A stretch of DNA of 12,667 bases from Candidatus Latescibacterota bacterium (GTDB taxonomy: Bacteria > JAAXHH01 > JACQVL01). The notes under the pieces were generated by a model. The model searched no databases. It had not been told where the DNA came from and worked only from the letters and a program-made list of their open reading frames with translations. Location: NCBI GenBank assembly GCA_016209865.1, contig JACQVL010000350.1, positions 1-12,667 of the forward strand, read 5' to 3'. Of this stretch, positions 6,640 through 12,667 are shown one piece after another. Both the position numbers and the translations under genes were made by a program. Position 1 is the stretch's first letter; every line of letters starts with the position of its first letter.

Positions 6640-7757
6640 CCGGGCAACACCCTATGCTGCCTGGCGGCCTGGGCGACGGCCAGGCTCGCGCGGGCGTCCT
6701 CGGCGGTGACCCGCAGGCGATGGGACGGGTTCTGGACCGCGGCGATGAAGTCCTGGAGGACGGCCTGGACACACTGCCGGAGCAGCGCATCCCCGCTCAC
6801 CTCCAGTTGATGGCGGAGCCGGACGTACTGACGGACCCAGTACGGCTGCCCGCCGTCGCGGACGGGACGCTGATCGACGGGATACTGTTCGATCACCTGC
6901 AGGTCAGAGGCGAACAGCGCCTGCAGGGCCTCGTGGTCGGCGTCGTCGACCCACGCCTCCAGCTCCAGTTCGTGCGGCAGCCAGCCGTTCATCCGGAGAT
7001 AGCCGCGTTCGAACGCCAACTCGGCCCACGTCCGGGCCATCCAGGCTGGACGGGAGAGGGTGTGGGAGAACGTGGCCAGGACGCCGTTCTCGTATTCCAC
7101 GATGGCGAACGTGCGGTCCTCCTGATCCGTCCCCGGCCGGGTCGCCGTCCAGGACCCCGCCCGGCTGCACGGGCTGGAGATCAGGTACGCATACAGGTCG
7201 AACATCCGGACGCCCTGATCGACCAGGATTCCTCCGCTCTGTTTCGGGTCCCAGAGCCAGTGGGTCAGCGGCCGTCCTTCGTCGGAGGCCTGGTTCTCGA
7301 ACACGATCCGCTGCAGCCGGCCCAGCCGGCCTTGGTCGATCAGGGCTTTGACCGTCCCGACCAGCGGGTTGTACCGCATGGCGTGATCGACGCCGAGTCG
7401 GACGCCCGCCTCGGCCGCCGCCTGGATCATGCCGTCCGCCTGATCGACGGACAGGCCTAACGGCGGTTCGCACAGCACGTGCTTCCCCGCCCGGGTGGCC
7501 GCGATCGCGATCGCGCTGTGCGAGACCGGAGGGGTGGCGATGGCCACCACGTCCACGTCCGGGTCGGTGCACAGTCCGCCGTACCCGATGTAGCGTTTCG
7601 GAATCCCATACCGTTCGGAGACCGTCCGCAGGCGCATCTCATTCCGTCCCGCGATGGCGACGATCTCGACGTTGGGAAGGGCTTGCCACGATTCGATCAG
7701 GAACGTGCCGAATGCCCCGTATCCCGCCAACCCCAGTCGCATGGTTTCACGAGCCAT
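6636..7757 (-). CDS. Gfo/Idh/MocA-family oxidoreductase lacking the usual catalytic Lys and His
   Basis: The N-terminal Rossmann fold has GLAGYGAFG (9-17) for NAD(P) and the family strand VAIATPPVSH (71-80); the C-terminal half has the family alpha/beta sheet with DHAMRYNP (124-131). Length 373 is normal. The motif usually reading EKP is EPP (GKHVLCEPPLG, P98 in place of Lys), and the DxGVHxxD-type motif reads DQGVRMFD (180-187), so Arg184 replaces the usual His. Both residues are normally important for hydride transfer, so the protein may be a non-catalytic nucleotide- or sugar-binding protein or use another mechanism. I chose the ATG at 7757 because AAAGGAGG lies 11 nt upstream; an in-frame ATG at 7796 would add MGMVSIAKEAISE. 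It lies 42 nt after the histidine kinase stop and overlaps the MFS gene by 4 nt. Confidence 0.9.
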   Translation of the reverse strand: MARETMRLGLAGYGAFGTFLIESWQALPNVEIVAIAGRNEMRLRTVSERYGIPKRYIGYGGLCTDPDVDVVAIATPPVSHSAIAIAATRAGKHVLCEPPLGLSVDQADGMIQAAAEAGVRLGVDHAMRYNPLVGTVKALIDQGRLGRLQRIVFENQASDEGRPLTHWLWDPKQSGGILVDQGVRMFDLYAYLISSPCSRAGSWTATRPGTDQEDRTFAIVEYENGVLATFSHTLSRPAWMARTWAELAFERGYLRMNGWLPHELELEAWVDDADHEALQALFASDLQVIEQYPVDQRPVRDGGQPYWVRQYVRLRHQLEVSGDALLRQCVQAVLQDFIAAVQNPSHRLRVTAEDARASLAVAQAARQHRVLPG

Positions 7758-7768
7758 CTCTGAGATCG

Positions 7769-7776
7769 CCTCCTTT
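7769..7776 (-). promoter_or_regulatory. Ribosome-binding site that decides the oxidoreductase start
   Basis: On the minus strand the bases read AAAGGAGG, a near-perfect Shine-Dalgarno, 11 nt before the ATG at 7757-7755. It lies downstream of the other possible ATG (7796), so it can only serve the shorter form. Confidence 0.7.
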
Positions 7777-7799
7777 GCAATGCTGACCATCCCCATCGA

Positions 7800-9602
7800 T
7801 CATGAGGGGCACGGCGCGCCGTGCCCCTCTGCCTGGTCTGGCGAGGTGGTGCGCAGTGCGGTCTGCATCGTGGCTATGAACGTATCGAGGTTAAATGGTT
7901 TTTCAATCACCGGGTTGCCTGTTGCTGCGAGAAAGGCCGCCGTCTCCGGGTTGGCCATATCTCCCGTGAAGAACACGACATGAGGAACCAGAGCCGGCCA
8001 TTGCTGCTGGATCAGCCGGTACAGTTGCTTGCCGTCGAGTCCGGGCATTTTCACGTCCGTGACGATCAGGTCGTACGTGCCCGACGTCAGCTTCTGGAGC
8101 GCGGAGACGCCGGAGTCCGCCAGGTCGACCTCATATCCCTCCGCCTGCAGGACGAACCCCGCCAGTTCCCGGACCGCCTCCTCGTCGTCCACGACCAGGA
8201 TCCGCCGTGGTTCCGTCAGGTGCGGTGCCGCCGGAGCGGGTCCGGGCGATTCGTCAGACTTGATGAAGATCGTCGGGAGGAGGAGGACGACCGTCGTTCC
8301 GGTCCCGACCTGACTGTCGATCACCAGGTCCCCACCGTGTTCGCGCATCAGCCCGTACGCGACGGACAGGCCGAGACCAGTCCCCTGGCCGACCTCTTTC
8401 GTCGTGAAGAAGGGGTCGCAGACCCGTTTGAGGTACTCCGGCGGGATGCCGGGCCCGTCGTCCGCGATCGTGACCCGCACCATCGGGAACTGGTTTTGCT
8501 GGATCGTGTCGGTCGTGATCGTCAACCGGCCGCGATGATGCGCGGTGAGCATCGCCTGCTGGGCGTTGTTGACGACGTTCAGCACGACCTGCGTAAGCTG
8601 GTGAAAATCCCCCATCGCTAAGGGAAGGTCCGGCTGGAGCGCCTCGACGAGCTGAACCCCACTCACCCGCAGGTCGTACCCCCGGAGGTCGATCACCGCC
8701 CGGACGACCTGGTTGAGGTCGACCCCCGTCTTCTGCGGCTTGTGCTCCCGCGCGAAGAGCTGAAGGTTGTCCACGATCCGGGCGATCCTCTGCCCCTGCT
8801 GGAAGATATGCTCGGCCGGCTGGCGGACCTCCGGGGGCAGAGTCTCCTTCAACAGCAGTTCGGCATACCCGATGATCCCGGTCAACGGGTTGTTGATCTC
8901 GTGCGCCACCCCGGAGACGAGCTGGCCGAGGGCGGCCATCTTCTCCGCCTGGACGAAATGATCCTGCATCTCTTGAAGCTGTTTGTACGCCGTCTGCAGG
9001 TCGGTGTACAGCCGGGCGTTGGCGATCGCCGTGGCGATCTGCGCCGCTAAGAGCTCCAACACCTGCACGTCATCCTCGTCGAACCCATTGACGACTGTAC
9101 TCTCAACGTTCAACACCCCGGTCACGGTTCCCCCGTACTTGATCGGGACGACCAGCTCAGACCGGGCGGGCGTGACATCAGGATAATGAATATAACGCGG
9201 CTCCAGTCTGACATCCGGGACGAGAACGGTCTGACCCGTCGACGCCACCACCCCGGTCACCCCTTCCTGCCCGACCTTGAACCGGGGCAGGTCGCCCTCC
9301 CGATCATGCCGCAAGATATGCGCCCGGTAATCGTACGTGCTCGACTTGAAGACTAAGTACTCCCCCTCGATCAGGGCGATCCCCACGTACTCGTACCCGA
9401 ACCGCTCGGCGATCAGGCGGACGACGCGTTCGAACAGGTCGTTCAAGTCGAGGACGTTCGCCACCCCATTCATCACCTGATGCGCCACCGTCAGGCGCTG
9501 GACGAGTCGCTGCTCGCGCGTCAGCCCTGAGTCGGGCGCGTGCCCCTCGCCGTTCGTCTCTCGCGCATCCATAACCTCGATCCCTGCCTGTATCAGCTCC
9601 AT
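7800..9602 (-). CDS. Soluble hybrid histidine kinase (GAF-HisKA-HATPase-receiver)
   Basis: The order in 600 residues is as follows. A charged N-terminus leads into a GAF sensor domain (about 48-198) and a helical linker (about 200-222). HisKA has the phospho-accepting H234 in GVAHEINNPL. HATPase_c has an N box with N342 and N346, G1 DDGPGIP (381-387) and G2 GQGTGLGLS (405-413). A Pro-rich linker (about 448-465) precedes a receiver domain with D472/D473, phospho-acceptor D516 (VTDVKMPG), T546 and K568 (EKPF). No membrane helix is present, so the kinase is cytoplasmic and senses an internal ligand or partner through GAF. The receiver is not followed by a DNA-binding domain, so the output must pass to another protein or act as a phosphate sink. 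The last nine residues (EGHGAPCPS) come from a palindromic repeat, not from the receiver fold. The start could also be Met11 (9572); neither has a clear Shine-Dalgarno. Confidence 0.93.
   Translation of the reverse strand: MELIQAGIEVMDARETNGEGHAPDSGLTREQRLVQRLTVAHQVMNGVANVLDLNDLFERVVRLIAERFGYEYVGIALIEGEYLVFKSSTYDYRAHILRHDREGDLPRFKVGQEGVTGVVASTGQTVLVPDVRLEPRYIHYPDVTPARSELVVPIKYGGTVTGVLNVESTVVNGFDEDDVQVLELLAAQIATAIANARLYTDLQTAYKQLQEMQDHFVQAEKMAALGQLVSGVAHEINNPLTGIIGYAELLLKETLPPEVRQPAEHIFQQGQRIARIVDNLQLFAREHKPQKTGVDLNQVVRAVIDLRGYDLRVSGVQLVEALQPDLPLAMGDFHQLTQVVLNVVNNAQQAMLTAHHRGRLTITTDTIQQNQFPMVRVTIADDGPGIPPEYLKRVCDPFFTTKEVGQGTGLGLSVAYGLMREHGGDLVIDSQVGTGTTVVLLLPTIFIKSDESPGPAPAAPHLTEPRRILVVDDEEAVRELAGFVLQAEGYEVDLADSGVSALQKLTSGTYDLIVTDVKMPGLDGKQLYRLIQQQWPALVPHVVFFTGDMANPETAAFLAATGNPVIEKPFNLDTFIATMQTALRTTSPDQAEGHGAPCPS
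7804..7829. repeat. 26-bp perfect palindrome at the end of the histidine kinase gene
   Basis: The bases from 7804 to 7829 are identical to their reverse complement, centred on GGCGCGCC and bounded by GAGGGGCACG and CGTGCCCCTC. It encodes the last residues of the kinase (EGHGAPCP), and the stop codon follows immediately on the minus strand. It would form a very stable RNA hairpin or DNA cruciform between the kinase and oxidoreductase genes, perhaps reducing downstream transcription or protecting a 3' end. There is no T tract after it. Confidence 0.85.
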
Positions 9603-9619
9603 CCCCGGCCCCCGCTGTG

Positions 9620-9660
9620 ATATGTCAAATATGGCATGTATGTCATGTCATATATGTCAT
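9620..9660 (-). promoter_or_regulatory. AT-rich 9-bp tandem repeat array upstream of the histidine kinase
   Basis: Read on the minus strand from 9660, the bases are ATGACATAT, ATGAC, ATGACATAC, ATGCCATAT and TTGACATAT: four near-identical 9-mers and one 5-nt partial unit. The array occupies most of the 57-nt gap between the permease stop and the kinase start and is far more AT-rich than its surroundings. Tandem 9-mers could be regulator-binding sites or part of an internal promoter. This is inference; no good -35/-10 pair with normal spacing stands out. Confidence 0.5.
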
Positions 9661-11402
9661 CATGACGGGCTCCGCTCGGCGGTTTCTTCGGCCGTCACGC
9701 TGGAGGCCAGCAGGACGGCGGACACCAGGACGAGCAAGAGCACGCCATAGGCCGCTGCGCTCCCAAAGTTAAACTGTCGCAATTGCGACAGAATCTCGAC
9801 CGAGATCGGTCGATTTTTATACACATACAGGAGAATCGACGAAACAAACTCTCCGAGCGCAGTCACGAATGCAAGAAGCGTGCCAGCGAGGACGCCGGGG
9901 CGGATGAGCGGCAGGGTCACCCGGCGGAACGCGTACCCCCAGGTCGCGCCCAAGCTCCGGGCCGCCTCCTCGACGGAGTCGTCCACCTGCTCGAGTGCCG
10001 CGGCAGTCGAACGGAACACGATCGGGAGATGCCGGATGCCGTAGGCGATCGGCAGGAGCCAGACCGTGCCGACGAGCACCTGGCCGAGGCTGAACGGGGT
10101 GGCCTGGCTGAATGAGACGATCAGGTTGAGCGCCACGACCGTGCCGGGGAGCGCCCAGGGGATCATGACGAGCGCGTCGAGCGTCCGCCGGCCGCGTATC
10201 CGGCCTTTGACGACCAGGTAGGCGGCGGCCAGCCCGATCCCCACATCCCCGGCGGTGGCCAGCGTGGCCATCGTCAGACTGTTCGTGATCGGCTCGAAGA
10301 CACGCGGGTCGTCGAACAGCCGGCGATAATTCTCCGCCGTGTACGTCGTGGGCAAGAGTTGCCACGTCCAGGTTCCGTCCTTAACGAAGGAGATGAGCAG
10401 GATCGTCAAGTGGGGGAGCAGGAGGACGATCGTCGCCATGATCCCGATGCCCCCGAAGAGGAACCGTGTCCACCGACCGCGCACCGCCCGACGCCGGGCC
10501 GCCACCCCTTTTCCGCTCATCGCGTACCGCCGCCGGCCTTCGTACCGCCGCAGACCGACCAGGACGCTCAGCGAACACGCCGAGAGCACGACCGTCTGGG
10601 TGATGGCCATCGCCATATCTCCGTTGAGCTTCGAGGTGTAGATGCTCAGGCTCAGCACCCGAAACCCGCCCGCGAAGATGAACGGGGCGCTGAACGATGC
10701 CATTGAGGTCATGAAGACGAGCAGGGCGGCGGCGACGAGCGCCGGGGTCAAGAGGGGGAGGACGACCGTCCGGAACCGGAACCAACGGGACGCCCCCAAG
10801 TTGACCGCCGCCTCCTCGACGGACGGGTCGATCCCCTTCAGGGCGGCTGCGGTGAACAGGTAGAAGAACACGTACATCGTGTACGCATGCACGACCAGGA
10901 TCGCCCAGACGCCCCGGAGAGAGAACGGCACGTCGTCGAGGCCGAAGAGCGTTTGGAGCAGACGCGGGACGATCCCGCTCTCGCTGTACAGGAACATGAA
11001 CGCGATCACCCCGACGAGCGGGGGCAGGACGATGGGCACAGTGGCGAGCGAGGCAAACACCGCCCGGCCCGGAAACTCATACGACGAGAAGATGAGGGCG
11101 AGCGGCACCCCGATCAGCGCGGAGAGCAGGACACTCCCCGCTGAGAGGGCAAGGCTGTTCATCAGCGCTTCGAGGTTGGCGCGATGTCCCAGGTCGAAAA
11201 ACTCACGGTAGTTGCGCAGCGTCGCCTGTCCGTCCCGGAAGAAGCTCTCCCAGACGACCCGGACGGCCGGGTAGACGATGTACCCGATGAGGACAAACAG
11301 GAGGAGGATCAGAGCGATTTTGGATTTTGGATTTTGGATTTTGGATTGGACAGTCTGCTGGAATTGCTCAGAAGCCGTGGGGAGTGTGTGGGCGGTTTCC
11401 AT
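9660..11402 (-). CDS. ABC transporter permease, fused two-domain (FbpB/iron(III)-type)
   Basis: The 580 residues hold two homologous permease halves. Each ends with the EAA loop that contacts the ATPase: EEAAVNLGAS...LPLLTP (196-220) and EEAARSLGAT...LPLIRPG (478-503). About 12 membrane helices are visible, with a basic cytoplasmic linker (about 284-312, RRYEGRRR and ARRRAVRGR). Two-domain permeases of this layout occur in Fe(III), thiamine, 2-aminoethylphosphonate and related uptake systems, so the substrate is not determined; iron is a common default. The start ATG is 7 nt after the ATPase stop, with GAGGG about 12 nt upstream. Residues about 18-29 (TVQSKIQNPKSKI region) are encoded by a GATTTTG heptamer array, so the true ancestral N-terminus probably began closer to the first helix (ALILLLFVLIGYIVYPAV). 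No alternative start codon is evident after the array. Confidence 0.92.
   Translation of the reverse strand: METAHTLPTASEQFQQTVQSKIQNPKSKIALILLLFVLIGYIVYPAVRVVWESFFRDGQATLRNYREFFDLGHRANLEALMNSLALSAGSVLLSALIGVPLALIFSSYEFPGRAVFASLATVPIVLPPLVGVIAFMFLYSESGIVPRLLQTLFGLDDVPFSLRGVWAILVVHAYTMYVFFYLFTAAALKGIDPSVEEAAVNLGASRWFRFRTVVLPLLTPALVAAALLVFMTSMASFSAPFIFAGGFRVLSLSIYTSKLNGDMAMAITQTVVLSACSLSVLVGLRRYEGRRRYAMSGKGVAARRRAVRGRWTRFLFGGIGIMATIVLLLPHLTILLISFVKDGTWTWQLLPTTYTAENYRRLFDDPRVFEPITNSLTMATLATAGDVGIGLAAAYLVVKGRIRGRRTLDALVMIPWALPGTVVALNLIVSFSQATPFSLGQVLVGTVWLLPIAYGIRHLPIVFRSTAAALEQVDDSVEEAARSLGATWGYAFRRVTLPLIRPGVLAGTLLAFVTALGEFVSSILLYVYKNRPISVEILSQLRQFNFGSAAAYGVLLLVLVSAVLLASSVTAEETAERSPS
11316..11348 (-). 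repeat. GATTTTG heptanucleotide array inside the permease N-terminus
   Basis: Four exact GATTTTG units occupy 11316-11343 on the plus strand and a degenerate fifth unit begins at 11344 (GATTG). On the coding (minus) strand this reads as CAAAATC units giving the peptide KIQNPKSKI. Because seven is not a multiple of three, gain or loss of one unit would shift the permease frame. Confidence 0.85.
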
Positions 11403-11409
11403 GGAACAA

Positions 11410-12468
11410 CTATTCCCTCAATAGTATCGCCTGATGGCCGGGGATGTGCACCCAGACCGTCGCCCCGGCCTGCGCGGCGGCGGCCGTCTCATGCGACGCT
11501 TCGACGGCGGTCATCCGGAGGCCGTTCACCTCGACCACATACTCCACCGACGCCCCCTTGAACTGGCGACCCACGACCGTCCCGGCCCGCGTCTCCTCCC
11601 GCGGTTCGAGACTCAGCCGGATCGCCTGCGGCCGGATGGCGAAACACACCCGTCCCTCCGGCGTCGTGCTCGTCTCCGGCAGCGCGACCGCCAGGCCGGA
11701 CGGATGCCGGAAGACCGGACGCCCCTCCGCCCGGTCGACCGTCCCGTCCCACAGGTTCATCATGCCCATGAACCGGGCGACGAACCGGTTGGCGGGCCGG
11801 TGGTAGACCGCATCCGGAGTGTCAACCTGCTGACAGCGCCCGTCGGACAGGACGGCAACCCGATCCGAGACTGCCAACGCTTCTTCCTGGTCGTGGGTGA
11901 CGTAGATCGTCGTGATGCTAAGCGTTCGCTGGAGTTCCAGGATCTGCGCGCGTGTCTCCTCCCGGAGCTTGGCGTCTAAATTCGAGAGGGGTTCGTCTAA
12001 CAGCAGGAGCGCCGGTTCGATCACGATCGCGCGGGCGAGCGCGACGCGCTGCTGCTGCCCGCCGGAGAGCTGCGGGACCGGCCGGCGTTCGAGTCCCGCC
12101 AGGCCGACGAGCCGGAGGGCGGCCCCGACCCGATCGACGATCTCCGGCTTCGGCGTCCGGCGGGTGCGCAGGCCGAACGCGACGTTCTCGAACACCGTCA
12201 TGTGCGGGAAGAGGGCGTAATTCTGGAAGACCATCCCGATGTTGCGTCGGTTGGGCGGGACGAGCGACATCTCACGATCATCGAAGAAGATCGTCCCCGA
12301 CGTCGGGTCAGTGAACCCGGCGATCATCCGCAGGATTGTCGTCTTCCCGCACCCGCTCGGGCCGAGCAGGCTGAAGAATTCCCCCTCCTCCACCGCCAGG
12401 CTGATGTCCTGAACGACCGGGACCCCGTCGAAACTCTTACAGACCTGGTTGAGGGTGACAGGGGCCAT
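11410..12468 (-). CDS. ABC transporter ATP-binding protein (PotA/FbpC type)
   Basis: Numbered from the Met at 12468 (352 aa): Walker A GPSGCGKT (36-43), Q-loop Q82 in VFQNYALFPH, signature LSGGQQQR (134-141), Walker B LLLLDEP (154-160) with catalytic E159, D-loop SNLD, H-loop H192 in VTHDQEEA. The C-terminal part (about 238-352) is a TOBE-like regulatory domain, with IRPQAIRL and a final VHIPGHQAILL strand. It powers uptake through the permease encoded 7 nt downstream; subfamily members import polyamines, Fe(III), thiamine or phosphonates. I chose 12468 rather than an in-frame ATG at 12570. The extra 34 residues (YRPRITDHY, LTDHLQPTTAV) are a translation of GTAGTCGGTT-type repeats, and the fold starts at VTLNQVCKSF. 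No clear Shine-Dalgarno precedes 12468. The substrate-binding protein is not in the window. Confidence 0.92.
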   Translation of the reverse strand: MAPVTLNQVCKSFDGVPVVQDISLAVEEGEFFSLLGPSGCGKTTILRMIAGFTDPTSGTIFFDDREMSLVPPNRRNIGMVFQNYALFPHMTVFENVAFGLRTRRTPKPEIVDRVGAALRLVGLAGLERRPVPQLSGGQQQRVALARAIVIEPALLLLDEPLSNLDAKLREETRAQILELQRTLSITTIYVTHDQEEALAVSDRVAVLSDGRCQQVDTPDAVYHRPANRFVARFMGMMNLWDGTVDRAEGRPVFRHPSGLAVALPETSTTPEGRVCFAIRPQAIRLSLEPREETRAGTVVGRQFKGASVEYVVEVNGLRMTAVEASHETAAAAQAGATVWVHIPGHQAILLRE

Positions 12469-12475
12469 AACTGCG

Positions 12476-12547
12476 GTAGTCGGTTGTAGGTGGTCGGTTA
12501 GAACAGGTAAAATGTAGTGGTCGGTGATACGTGGACGGTAGTCGGTT
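12476..12547. repeat. Cluster of GTAGTCGGTT-type repeats upstream of the ABC ATPase
   Basis: Four decamers, GTAGTCGGTT (12476-12485), GTGGTCGGTT (12490-12499), GTGGTCGGTG (12517-12526) and GTAGTCGGTT (12538-12547), lie in the leader of the ATPase gene, ending 7 nt before its start codon on the minus strand. A related unit sits at 3997-4006 after the DUF1858 gene. They look like a dispersed repeat family of intergenic DNA, not an operator specific to this gene. Confidence 0.7.
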
Positions 12548-12593
12548 AATATTAGTAACGGGTAGGGCATGATGCATCGCGTCTGTCCGGACC

Positions 12594-12609
12594 AGTGATG
12601 AGTGACGAG
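12594..12609 (+). repeat. Further copy of the AGTGACGAG repeat
   Basis: AGTGATGAGTGACGAG differs at one position from the copy at 4093-4108. Together with 4238-4253 (inverted) and 3189-3204 (AGTGAAGAGTGAAGAG, two differences, overlapping the activase stop codon) this makes four copies in the window. Confidence 0.6.
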
Positions 12610-12627
12610 AGTGTTACTCCCCTCCGT

Positions 12628-12649
12628 GTCCCCCCGTATGCGGGGGGAC
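12628..12649. repeat. Strong GC hairpin in the upstream region of the ABC ATPase
   Basis: GTCCCCCCG (12628-12636) and CGGGGGGAC (12641-12649) form a perfect 9-bp stem around a 4-nt loop. The flanks CTCCCCTCC and ATAGGGGGG extend the symmetry imperfectly. No T tract follows on either strand. It could be a repeat, or an attenuating or 3'-protecting hairpin if a substrate-binding-protein gene lies upstream. The rest of 12550-12667 holds no recognisable gene. Confidence 0.6.
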
Positions 12650-12667
12650 GATAGGGGGGTGTCATTC

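Noticed and set aside
6654-7460. 268-codon plus-strand open frame across the oxidoreductase
   Set aside because: It lies opposite a clear Gfo/Idh/MocA gene and shows only complement-type composition with no domain signature.
7758-7796. Longer start of the oxidoreductase at 7796
   Set aside because: A strong AAAGGAGG lies downstream of it and serves the ATG at 7757, which directly precedes the Rossmann strand.
9620-9660. CRISPR array or plasmid iterons
   Set aside because: Units are only 9 bp with no spacers, there is no cas or replication gene nearby, and the array is just 41 bp long.
12469-12570. N-terminal extension of the ABC ATPase from an ATG at 12570
   Set aside because: The extra residues are a translation of GTAGTCGGTT-type repeats, and the family fold begins only after the Met at 12468.

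Overview
The window is GC-rich bacterial DNA with tightly packed genes. Most of the longer gaps between genes, and some gene ends, carry short dispersed repeats. These include a hairpin repeat of the type whose spurious translation reads HPERSER..., GTGACGAG repeats, GTAGTCGGTT repeats, a GATTTTG heptamer array and a palindrome centred on GGCGCGCC. Repeats of these kinds are common between genes in Chloroflexota and several other uncultured or thermophilic phyla. The organism is therefore plausibly a member of Chloroflexota or a similar lineage, but the sequence does not prove it. There are no rRNA or tRNA genes, and no transposase or CRISPR array is visible.

Plus-strand half (1-5357). The window opens inside a very large 2-hydroxyacyl-CoA dehydratase-type activase. 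It has two BadF/BadG/HgdC ATPase units in tandem followed by a DUF2229-like region, and its 5' end is cut off by the window edge. A 96-residue protein of unknown function follows closely, then a membrane-anchored DUF1858 redox-disulfide protein. These three look like one transcription unit ending at a hairpin terminator (4053-4086). After a repeat-filled gap comes a second pair: a YkgJ-type cysteine-cluster protein and an unrecognised 142-residue protein. No dehydratase subunit is present beside the activase.

Convergence point (5361-5506). A large imperfect inverted repeat sits between the plus-strand genes and the minus-strand genes.

Minus-strand half (12468 down to 5506, read right to left). 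The gene order is an ABC transporter ATPase of the PotA/FbpC type with a TOBE-like tail, a fused two-domain FbpB-like permease, a soluble hybrid histidine kinase (GAF, HisKA, HATPase, receiver), a Gfo/Idh/MocA-family oxidoreductase and a 12-helix MFS transporter. Spacing is 7 nt, 57 nt and 42 nt, and the last pair overlaps by 4 nt. They may form one operon or two, since the 57-nt gap before the kinase holds a 9-bp tandem repeat that could be a regulatory site. No substrate-binding protein is in the window; the sequence upstream of the ATPase (beyond 12667) is the place to look.

The most interesting points are: the activase without a dehydratase but with a membrane-tethered dithiol partner; the oxidoreductase lacking both the usual active-site Lys and His; several repeats lying inside coding ends (a heptamer array in the permease N-terminus, a 26-bp palindrome forming the kinase C-terminus); the 9-bp repeat array before the kinase; and a strong tendency for rare TTA leucine codons to be followed by G.
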